Shown here: positions 29,249-38,558 of the stretch, in pieces | How positions within the stretch are numbered: position 1 is the first letter of the stretch | Layout of the letters: every line of letters begins with the position of its first letter | Assembly (NCBI GenBank): GCA_001599935.1 | Contig: BCIJ01000030.1 | Coordinates: 169,419 to 233,418 of the forward strand | Reading direction: 5' to 3' | Length of the DNA stretch: 64,000 nt | DNA from: Holtermannia corniformis | Lineage: Eukaryota > Basidiomycota > Tremellomycetes > Holtermanniales | Made by a program: the position numbers and the translations under genes | Notes under the pieces: generated by a model | What the model was told of the DNA's origin: nothing | Seen by the model: only the letters and a program-made list of their open reading frames with translations | Databases searched by the model: none

Positions 29249-29877
29249 TGTGTCACTGCCTGTGTGTTTGCAATCATCGGAGACTAGTCTTTATACCAGT
29301 TCCCTCCCGGGCCGCAGCTTTCCACAGGAACCCTGAAGGGGCCGCCCGGCCCCCGCGGTATGCCAACGTACCCCGCGTAGGTCTGTCGATCGCGATACAC
29401 GAGAATAGAGTACTTGCGGGCCGCCAAGAGGTCAGCTGGCGTGTTGCTTGAGATAGCGCGATTTGGGTGGATTTGGAAGGTAGATGTGGGTCAAATGTGG
29501 ATCGATCCACATGACAGTGGCAGGTGGCGAGTTGTGTGCGCTATCGCGACTCCCTCGAGCAATGTTGATGTCCTGGATTCTACCCCTCGACAAGAAGATC
29601 TTCGAGTTTGCGCTCCCCGGAGATGCTGAACACCCTCGAGGCGAATCTGCACCGTCGCCGAGTCGACATCCTCGAGCACCGTAGTTTCCCCGTGATTGAT
29701 CGAAGGTCACATGCCGAGAGCGGTTGCCGGGCCGCCGGGTGGATGACGGCGCCCACTTGCTGTTGCCCACCTGGTGCGATCCTCGACCTGCAGGGAGGGC
29801 CCGCCGGCAACGGTCGGCTCGCGCGAGACTAGACGCACCAAGTTAAGTACGGCAGGCGACCTGCTTGACAATCAACC
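29249..29877. promoter_or_regulatory. Divergent promoter between DAL5-like permease and NRPS-like gene
   Basis: 629 bp. It holds the permease TATAAA at 29290-29295 (minus strand) and a perfect 18-bp palindrome at 29495-29512. GC-rich palindromic-looking runs occur near 29315-29350. No coding signal was found. Confidence 0.6.
29495..29512. promoter_or_regulatory. Perfect 18-bp palindrome, candidate dimeric regulator site
   Basis: ATGTGGATCGATCCACAT reads the same on both strands. It lies about 250 nt upstream of the permease start and 365 nt upstream of the NRPS-like start, a good position to serve both genes. Palindromes of this size suit Zn2Cys6 or bHLH dimers, but no factor is identified. 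Confidence 0.5.
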
Positions 29878-32800
29878 ATGCCTGCGCCAACATACTTTGC
29901 CCGCTCCTTGACCGAGCTCATCGACCTCCGAGCCAGTGCGTCGCCCTGCATTCGTCGATTTTTGCTAACAGCGCAGAGCTACAACCGGATGAACCCGCGG
30001 TCCACACCGGTGCAGCCGAGTTTGGAGATGAGCTGCAGACTCTGACGTGAGTTCTCGGTTGCGCTCGAAGACAAACTGACTGTATAGCTACTCGGACATC
30101 CGCCGAGCTGTCAACCGGCTAGCAGCATATTACGCTCCGCTGCTTGGTGCACCCACATCGCGCACAGCGCCTCCTCCCGCCGAGCGCATTGTTGCGGTAC
30201 TCGTGTCTACAGCGATCGACGAGTCGTTGCTGGAGATTGCCCTCGCTAGACTCGGCCTCACAGCCTTGCTGCTTTCGACCAACAACTCGGCCACCGCAGT
30301 CGGCCACCTGAGTCGGCAAACGTCCTCTTCGCACTTGATTTATGACGCCAAGCACGCGGCCACCGCTCTCGAGGCGATCGATATCCTGGCTACGGGCAAG
30401 GATGGCAAGGAGCCCATCACCGTCGGCGGGGTTCAGGACAAGCGATTCCCACTTTGGGGTGAAGGCGGAGTTGACGGCGCCAAATGGGACGGACCATACG
30501 TCGAGCCGGTGGTACCATACGAGCAAGAAGGCCGGCGCCAGGGTGTGATCCTACACTCGTCTGGGTCCACGGGTGTGCCGAAGGCGGTCTACGTGACTCA
30601 CTACGGGTTGGTGAGTACCCATCATCGAATCTAGCTCGCGCTGACGTTGGCAGATTGCCAACGTAAGTTTGCAGTTCTCTCATCCACACTCACACAAGTA
30701 GCTGGCTTCTGCTCTGCCTCTTGCCGGCTTCAGTGCCCTTCCGGTAGGTCGAAAGTTGCCGCGCCGAGCCTAACTGATCCACCAGCTCTTTCACGGGTTT
30801 GGCCACTTTAGCATGTTAGCAACCTGCAGGCTCACGAGCTTTACTTACCAAAGCAGTTTTCGATGCATCTACCACGGAAAGCCATTCACCCTCATCCCTC
30901 CGCACCTCCCATTGACGTCGGCGAATATTGTGCGGACGATCCGCAGCTCGCCGAGCCCGCCGAGGCAGCACTTTGCTGTGCCCTATGTATTGAAGGTTGG
31001 TGCATGCCCCTCGAGGGCTTGGCTGATTCGTGAAGCTCCTGGAAGAAACCGAGGAGGGTACGCGAGCACTGGCCGAGTTCGAGGCAGTGTCGTTCGCTGG
31101 TGCCGCTGTTCCTGTGAGTTTTGCGTGCGAAGTTGCGCGGCGCTGACAGCCCAGGATGACCTCGGCGACCGACTTGTGGCAGCTGGCGTTCCCCTCATTT
31201 CAACATATGGCACGACCGAGACTGGCGGTTTGTTGCACAGCCGACGGAACATGGCGACAGACAAGGCTTGGAACTGGCTGCGTGCCGAGGGCCCTGTCGT
31301 TGATTACCTCGAATGGGAAGAGCGCGGTGACGACACGTACGAGCTTGTCGTCAAGGACGGGTGGCCAGCAAAGATCGTCTCGAACCGGCCAGACAACTCG
31401 TACGCCACCAAGGACTTGTTCCTCCGACACCCGGATCACCCCAACTGGTACAAGTACCAGGGTCGTCTAGACGATATCTTGACGCAGGTCCTGGGGGAAA
31501 AGACTTCTCCTGTCCCACTCGAAGGCGCTATTGTGAGTTGCGTGCTATCTCATGAGCACTGCTGACGGGCGCAGCGCGGCAACTCGCCATTGATCGAGGA
31601 AGCGATCGTCTTTGGCGACGCTCGCCCGCAAGTCGGCGTCTTGATCTTGCCCTCTGAAACAGCCGGCGACTTGTGGAAAGACCGTTCGGCCTACCTCGAT
31701 GCCATCTGGCCCGTCATCGCAGCCGCCAACGCCATCTCGCCAACCCACTCACGCATCCTTCCCGAGATGATCGAGATCTTGCCAGCCGGGACCGAGATTC
31801 CCCAAGCGACAAAGAAGACGATCCTCCGGCCGTCGTGCTACAAGAAGTTTGCCAAGATGATCGACGACGTGTATGATCGATTCGAGAATGGTAACGGCGC
31901 CGCCAAGGTGTCCATCACGGACAAGCCGGCGCTTGAGGCGTTCTTGCGCGAGACGATTACGACGGCGCTAGGCGAAAAGGGGGCCAAGGATTTGACGACG
32001 ACTACGGATCTCTTCGCGTACGGTGTCGACTCGCTACAGGCCGCGCGAGTCCGCAACGTCATCTCCAAGTCGCTCGAGCTCGGCGGGCGTACGTTGCGGT
32101 CCAACATTGTATTTGAGAACCCGTCAATCAGCCAGCTCGCAGACTACCTGCTTGCGTTGACGTCGGGTGGTTCAGGCGAGAAGACGGAAGAGCAACAGCA
32201 CAAGGCGATGCTCGATCTCGTTGCCAAGTATTCTGCGCAGATCGTCAAGGTTGCGCCTGGGGCAGCGACCGAGGTAACCAACAGCCAGGAGCAAGTGGTG
32301 GTAAGTCAATCTTGAGCAAGTCATCTTCGCTGACACGGCAGGTCCTCACCGGCGCGACTGGTTCGCTCGGCGCCCACATCCTCCAGCAGCTCGTCGCTCT
32401 CGACAATGTCTCGCGCGTGATTGCTCTCTCGCGCGCTCCATCGCACGCCGAATCGCTCAAGCGCGTCCAGAGCTCGCTCGCCACTCGGTTGCTTGAGCTC
32501 ACCCCGGGCCAAGCAGCCAAAGTGACTTCGCTCGCTGCAGACGTCAATGCGCCGCTGCTCGGCCTCACGCAAGACGAGTACGATACGGTCCGGACATCCG
32601 CGACCACTGTGATCCACAATGGTGAGTGACAGCCTGGCTGACCGCGCTCCGCTGACGCTGATGAACTTAGCGTGGCCCGTCAACTTTACGCTCGCAACCG
32701 AGTCATTCGACGCACACATCGGCGGCGCCGTCAACCTGCTCAACCTCGCCCTCTTGTCGCCGAGAGCGACCGCACCAGCGTTCTACTTTTCCTCGTCCGT

Positions 32801-33620
32801 CAGCACGCGCCAAGGTCGACCGGATGCCGTGTGCGCCGAAGACTTTGCCGAGTCACCGCAGACGGCCAGTCCGATGGGCTACGGTCGGAGCAAGTGGGTA
32901 GTTGAGCGGATTCTGCGTGATGCGCCAGAGATTACGCACGGTCGGGCTAGAGTCGGGGTGCTGAGGATCGGACAGCTCGTGGGAGATACCCAGCAGTGAG
33001 TTCATCTTGGCATTCTCGAGCGCAGCTGATCCTATAGGGGCGTCTGGAACGAGACGGAAGCTTGGCCACTCATGTTCCGCTCGGTCAACGAGATTCGAGC
33101 ACTCCCCAAGCTCAAAGAGGTCAGTCGCGTTCGCGTCGTGTCGTGAGCCGACTTACACCTACAGACCCTGTCGTGGTTTCCCGTCGATCTCGCCGCGCGC
33201 TCCATCGTCGAGATCTCGACGTCTGCCGTCGCTTCTTCCGAGCCTCGGGTGTTCCACGTGCTAAACGACAACACGAGCGGGACGTGGGACGATATCCTTG
33301 CCGGTCTGCGCGCTGGTGGTGTCGAGTTCGAGGAAGTTGAACGGAGCGAGTGGTTGAGCCGGTTGGAGGCGAGTGAAAAGGACGTGACGCTGAACCCGAC
33401 ATACAAGCTCTTGGTCAGTGCGAGCCCGTGGTGAATCCGCTGACGAGATTAGTCGTTCTATCAAGGACGGTTCGGCAAACCGGTCGAGCGCGCTCCGATG
33501 CAGTTTGCGATCGACAAGACGAGCAAAGTCAGTCCGACCGTCAAAGCCAGTGGCGCGATCACGCCCGAGCTCGTTGCAAAGTGGGCTCGGAACTGGAAGC
33601 GAACCGGTTTCCTTCAGTGA
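29878..33620 (+). CDS. NRPS-like adenylation-thiolation-reductase (carboxylic acid reductase type)
   Basis: Single-module enzyme that adenylates a carboxylic acid, loads it on a phosphopantetheine carrier and releases it by NAD(P)H reduction. The start MPAPTYFARSLTELIDLRA splices through a 43-nt intron. The adenylation domain shows HSSGSTGVPKAVYVTH (A3), LFHGFGHFS, STYGTTETGGL (A5), YATKDLF (A7) and YKYQGRLDDILTQVLGEKTS (A8/A10 region). The carrier domain carries FAYGVDSLQAARVRN with the attachment serine. The reductase has the nucleotide-binding VVLTGATGSLGAHILQQLV, then VIALSR, HNAWPVNF and the catalytic YGRSK. It ends RNWKRTGFLQ. There is no condensation domain. Introns are short and canonical; one flanks a 9-nt exon at 30654-30662. 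The fold order matches fungal NRPS-like aryl and aminoadipate-type reductases, but the substrate is unknown. Two transporters and a serine hydrolase sit beside it. Confidence 0.92.
30654..30662 (+). other. 9-nt micro-exon of the NRPS-like gene
   Basis: ATTGCCAAC (Ile-Ala-Asn) lies between a GTGAGT..CTGAC..CAG intron and a GTAAGT..TAG intron. It supplies the IAN of THYGLIAN after the A3 motif, where other adenylation enzymes have similar residues. Confidence 0.6.
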
Positions 33621-33723
33621 TCAGCCGGTCGGTGGTTGTACACGAGTCTGCGTCAATGTATGCGTCACGCCCGCCTGTACTCTGGCTCAGTAGAGTGCAT
33701 ACAACAGCGGCTTACAACACGAT

Positions 33724-34563
33724 TCAGAGACCCCGGCGCTCGCCCACGCGATCGAGAAACGCCTGTTTCTCGAGAAAGCCGCCGCCGCCTTGCTTGCGAT
33801 TGGCCGCGAGCTCGTCTGCGAGCTGGGCAGAGGTTGTATGCGCCTTCCAGTCCATTTGTGACTGAGATGTCAGCGGACGAGATGAGTCAAGGTTGGACAA
33901 ACCTTTTCCAGTGTGGTCATTTTCTTGGGTTTACCGGCTGCAGCCATAGCTTCGAGTGATTGGCGTGGTTTGCGCCGGCCCGGGGGTGCTTTCGGCTTAG
34001 TCTGCGGTACGGTAGGTATAGACACAGTAGGCGCGTCCGTATTGCTCGAGCTTGCTACATTGCCTGTAGCTGCTGCTGGCGTCGACTGCGCAGCAAGGTA
34101 CGCAATCGCCTCGGGATCGCTAGCTTTGAGAGTCACCGTCTCGCTAGAGGTTTCAGTATCTTGCCACGCTACGTACGAGCACGCACTATATCGTCTCGCC
34201 AGCAAATCGCCTCGCGCGCTTGACCTCGACCATCTTCTCCTCCTTGGCCTCCACTTCGGCACCTGTCCGCTGAGCTTCGTCTTCCTGATCGAAATCCTTC
34301 AACTGCTCCAGTGCGGCCCGTCTCCGTTCCTCATTCAGCTCCTTGAGCTCCTCTGCCAACCTGTGCTTTTTGGCGACTCGACTGCCATCCGCGTCGTCCG
34401 AGTCGCCGTCTGAGCCTGATCCCGAGCTACTCGAGCTACTGTGCGACCCGGAGCGAGCCTTGCGCTTCCCGTTGGGTTTCGACTTGGCTACCACGGGTAC
34501 AAAGTCATCGTCTTCATCGTCCGACTCGTCCGAGGGGATGATGGCGCTGTGGATCGTGGACAT
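33724..34563 (-). CDS. swc5: SWR1-complex protein Swc5 / BCNT (Craniofacial development protein 1 type)
   Basis: Subunit of the SWR1 remodeler that exchanges H2A for H2A.Z in chromatin. The acidic, serine-rich N-terminus (MSTIHSAIIPSDESDDEDDD) and a charged helical middle (ELKELNEERRRAALEQLKDF) lead to the diagnostic BCNT-C domain at the end. There MTTLEK joins SQMDWKAHTTSAQLADELAA through a 40-odd-nt intron and continues GGGGFLEKQAFLDRVGERRG. Two introns are needed (near 34140-34190 and 33858-33900), both GT-AG. The protein is about 250 residues, a little shorter than yeast Swc5. An upstream in-frame ATG at 34614 exists but the shorter start is more natural. It converges with the NRPS-like gene and diverges from shugoshin. 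Confidence 0.85.
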
Positions 34564-34756
34564 TGCTGCTGGTATTGTCGGATGGCTCTTGCTACTGATC
34601 GCTGGAATAGTCACGTGTCCGTGCGCCTACACCGGCGCCTACACCGGCGCCTACCTGGAACACCGGGCGCGCCTAACTGCACCAACCCCATCCACCGCGA
34701 CTGACTTGTTTCCTGTCAACAAGTTGAACGGCGCACAACAATCTTGATCGCGCTCC

Positions 34757-36440
34757 ATGTCAGTCCGCCGGAGGTCCCAAAACGCGCTCGGAGGCGCAAC
34801 ACCGATCGGAGAGGTCATCATGGTCGGCGGCAGTGGGCTCGGCGAGCAGGTTCACCAGTTTGAAGACTGTCAGTAGCCGTGTCATCCTGATGGTCGAGCT
34901 GACGGGCATAGTCCGCCGGCGGCATAGCAAGCAGAACAGGGATATTGTCAGGTCCGCTCTAGAGTGCAGGATGTCGTACCGGTGCTGATCAGAGACCGCA
35001 GGGAGAATGCGAATCGACTACTGCTCAACAAGAACCTTCAAGAGGAGATCATTGGCCTCCATCGCGAACTGCTGCAGGTCCGGCAGACAAACGCAGAGAT
35101 GGCACTGCATATCAAGCGGCTCGAGGAGGAGATGGCGAGGCTCCGTAGCGAGGTGCGGATGGATCCGGCTTGCTCGTCGTGGCTGATCGTGCCGTGTAGC
35201 CAACTCGGCAAGCGCTCGATGCACTCTTGGCGGCTGTACCGGCGCTGAGGCAACTCCGGACATCGCTCGACCCGCCTTCACCCTCGTCCACGTCGTCTTC
35301 AAGTCGTACGTCTCAGGCAGCAACGGCCAAGCCAGTACCGCAAGTCACCCCGTGGGCAAACAAACCGGCTGTGGCAGGGCTGCTGGACAAAGACAGCATG
35401 CTCGAGGCTCTGACCGAGCGCACCGAAGTCGAGAGCGAATGCGGGCACGAGCCCGAGGGAGCGCACGCCAGCTCATCGTGAGTCACGAACTAGGGCCGAG
35501 CAGCACGGCTGACATCCATGGATAGCACCCAGCCCGCGTCTCCCGCATGTTCACATCACCTCTCCTACGCATCCGTCGCCTCGCCCAAACCATCCCCCGC
35601 TTCCGCCTCGTCAACATGCAGCAGTCCAAGCCCCGTCCGGCGCGTCACACGCGCCAGTCCCGAGAAACCTGCCAGAGCCAAACGGCGCGAATCAGGCTTC
35701 CTGCCGCCGAGGGTCCCATCTCTATCGCCGGAACTCGAGATGGTCGACACCGGCTGTGAGCGGCCAGAGGCGGACGAGGTCGAGGCCTTGGTCAGCGATG
35801 CGTTGGAACCCGTGATCGAGGTTGTTGAGCGTGAGTGGGGCGGTTCGTGAGTAAACGCCGAGGCTGACGCAAACAGCCTCGGTCAGCGTCCGGCAACGAC
35901 CGATATCACCAACACCAACACCCATCGCACGGCTCGTTCCCGCCGAACCATCCGAAGAAACAGCAACGACAGGTCGGGCCGGTCGCGCACGCAAGAGTGT
36001 AAACTACAAAGAGCCAAGCTTGCACACGTCAGTCTCCGCATCCTCGTCACCTAGCCTAGCTGACGCCGTCCAGTAAAATGCGTAAACCAGACAGTGATCC
36101 GTCATCGACGCAACCTCGGAAATCCCTCTCGGCGCCGTCAAGCAAACGAGCGTCTGCCGAGGTCGAGGACGCAGAGCCCGGATCGACTCCTAGTATGCGC
36201 CGTAAGAGCGTCTTGCCATCTAGCAAACGCGTCCCGCCCGTGCCGCCACTCCCAGAACGTGAGCGCTCCCTTGGGTTCCCAAAAGCTCGAGCGCAACCGA
36301 CGCCGTTCGCTAGCAAGCAGCGCGCCGGGACGGAGAATGCCGGGAACGAGACGGTTCGGATCCTACTTGGGCTCGAGGAGCCTGATGCGGTCATGGGGAC
36401 CGGGCGGGATCTTGGCAGGCGCAGCGCGAAAGAGGATTGA
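34757..36440 (+). CDS. sgo1: Shugoshin, centromeric cohesin protector
   Basis: Protects centromeric cohesin by recruiting PP2A. Two family blocks are visible. The N-terminal coiled-coil begins VHQFEDFRRRHSKQNRDIV and continues RENANRLLLNKNLQEEIIGL, LHRELLQVRQTNAEMALHIK. The C-terminal basic shugoshin motif is RKSVNYKEPSLHTKMRKPDS, split by an intron at the His-Thr step (about 36031-36073). Between them the sequence is Ser/Pro-rich and low-complexity, as is normal for fungal shugoshins. The tail ends GTGRDLGRRSAKED. Introns fall near 34879-34910, 34960-34985, 35152-35207, 35480-35520 and 35835-35877. One donor is GTCCGC, unusual but GT. The start at 34757 (MSVRRRSQNALGG) follows a short divergent spacer with SWC5. 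Confidence 0.85.
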
Positions 36441-36704
36441 GCGGTTCAAGGGTGCGGGTGGGATCAGTGCTGATGCATTGATCTTTGTGGGCTTTTATCC
36501 AGCTGACGTGGGTGGGTGTGCGCTGCGCAGATTCATAGCAGTGTGCAAGTCATCAGCCTTGGCGGCGGCCGCTACGACATCAAGCATCCCGGCGAGATGG
36601 ACGAGCTTTCGGATGAGGTCAAGCGCATTCGGCAGAGGCGAACCTGCGAACGACACAACACCACGCACAACAATCGTACATCACATTGCATCATCTACTG
36701 CAGG

Positions 36705-37673
36705 TCATCTCACCAACATCAGACGCCACCCATTCCTGCCCAAGTCAGCACCGTCACCGCCACCAAGCGTCACCGACAGACCTTCAACCCCCACACTGTC
36801 CCTGATCAACGCAATCTCACTCGCACTCAGGCTAGCCTTGTGCGCGCGCAAAAACTCTTCAAACGCATTCTCAGCATCGCGCGCGTACAGGAACCGACTC
36901 TTGCAGAGCGCGTAGAGCTCTGACCAAAAGTCGGGCGAGGCAATGACCGAGTGGAACGATTCCGACGTGATGTGCGGTTGGGTGCTCGAGCCGGCTGGTG
37001 GGAGATCTTGCGGGGTACCGACTTTGCCCGTGGGCAGGTCGTCCGTCGTCAGTGTCAGTTTGGGCACTTGGGTCGAGGTATCGGTCTCTGCGGGTGGGAC
37101 GTGCGACTTGGTCGATGACGCCGTGTCCCAGCCGGTCTTGAGCATGAGGTGGATGATGGCACCGTCTTGGATGCCATACTCTTTCAGCAGCTTGCTGTCG
37201 GTCAAAGCCTTGCCTTTGAGCAGGAGGCGTTGGTAGTCGACCGGGATGGGTGATGGTGCAGCTGAAGATTCGGCCACGAGCGTTTTCAGCTGCGAGATGG
37301 GGTCGGTTGGGTGCGCCGTGAGAGGGATTGTGATGGATGGCTTGAGTGACTTGATGGTGATGGTGATGGATCCTGGGTCGAGAGTGAGCGAGATGGCAAC
37401 AGCTGCGCACGTACCCTGGCTTGAACCAGCATCATTGTCGTCCGCGTCGAGCTCTGGCGGTGCACGGATTGGAACCTACAGCCAGCGTCAGGCAGACCCA
37501 AGGCGCAACCCGCAACGTACCGACAGCACCTGCACCTTGTTCGGCCGCTCACCCAGAGGGGTCGAGAAATCGGCGGCGTAGTTGACTGTATACGAGCCCA
37601 CGCCATCCGTGAACCGCTGCACGAATGCCTTTTCCTCTGTCAATCGCGAGCCAGAGAGCACTTGATCCGTCAT
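36705..37673 (-). CDS. Ubiquitin-like-domain protein, possibly Get5/Mdy2-related
   Basis: About 290 residues. The N-terminus (MTDQVLSGSRLTEEKAFVQR, FTDGVGSYTVNYAADFSTPL) is followed, across introns near 37480-37525 and 37370-37412, by a ubiquitin-like fold. That fold reads SITITIKSLKPSITIPLTAH, DPISQLKTLVAESS and DYQRLLLKGKALTDSKLLKE, YGIQDGAIIHLMLKTGWD. The last third contains a helical segment (FWSELYALCKSRFLYARDAE, EEFLRAHKASLSASEIALIR). The order N-terminal region, UBL, C-terminal helical segment resembles Get5/UBL4A of the tail-anchored protein pathway, but the similarity outside the UBL is weak. It is divergent, about 57 bp apart, from the next gene. Confidence 0.72.
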
Positions 37674-37730
37674 GATTGTCGTCGTCGTTGTCGTTGTCGA
37701 TGCTGACCGGTGGCGAACGCGACCATCACC

Positions 37731-38517
37731 ATGGGTTCATCGGCATCGAAAACGGCTCGCAAGCTGCCGACAGCAGCATCAGGCGCAAGTAAAGCTCCCA
37801 GGCCGCAGCCATCATGGGCAGGAGCGAGGACGCCGCAGCCAGAGCCGCCGAAAGATGCCCCGAACCCGCTCGGCAGTGCCCAAGGCTATGGCCGTGTCGG
37901 GCTGCGTGAAGGCCGGGGCGAGAGCTTTCGAGGCGAGATGAGTAGTGGGGAGAAAGACGAGGGTGAGCGTGTGTCTACACTGCGTGAGCAAGGGTAGCTG
38001 ACGGTGCAGCGATCAAACGGGACGCTTTCGATCCTCACTTGCTCGGCAACCTGTCCAAGCTCGGCGCCGTGTCTGTCCCAGATGCAGCGCGGACTGCTCG
38101 AGCTGTGCGTATCCTCACTTCAGACTGGCTACTGATGTCGCAGGGCCCGTCTCGAGCCCAGAGAACGCTGCAGCATCGCACACCAGAGCTCACGACACCA
38201 ACGACAACCCCGCCCGCAGGCTACCTGACATCGACAACGCTCACCTTCCTGCTCGATCACCTCAAACAGCTCGAGCCCGACGCGCCGCGATCAGCAGTCG
38301 ACAAGCTGTACAAGCAGTACGGGATCGTGAGCGCCGAGGATCGAGAGCGCGTCAATGCCATGCGCCGCTGGGTCAACAGTCCCAGCATCGGCGAGAAGAC
38401 CATCAGCGTCAGGGTCGAAGAGGGCGAGGAAAAGGTCGAGATGAAGGTGCGTGCGCTGTCCAGAGGTCTCGACTGACAATGCAGGCAATTTGGGTCGATT
38501 CGGCTGCATCCCCATAA
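37731..38517 (+). CDS. Conserved-looking small protein with N-myristoylation-type start
   Basis: I do not recognise the family. Four exons splice to about 215 residues. The start MGSSASKTARKLPTAASGAS fits the Met-Gly-x-x-x-Ser N-myristoylation pattern followed by basic residues, which would place the protein on a membrane. A second in-frame ATG at 37710 would mask that glycine. Later segments are EKDEAIKRDAFDPHLLGNLS, TSTTLTFLLDHLKQLEPDAP and VDKLYKQYGIVSAEDRERVN. The end is AIWVDSAASP after a canonical intron with CTGAC. The central part is Pro/Thr-rich. The gene is only about 40 bp from the convergent gene downstream. Function unknown. Confidence 0.7.
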
Positions 38518-38558
38518 CTGTATCATCACACATGGACTCGATTCCTGTACAACATTGA

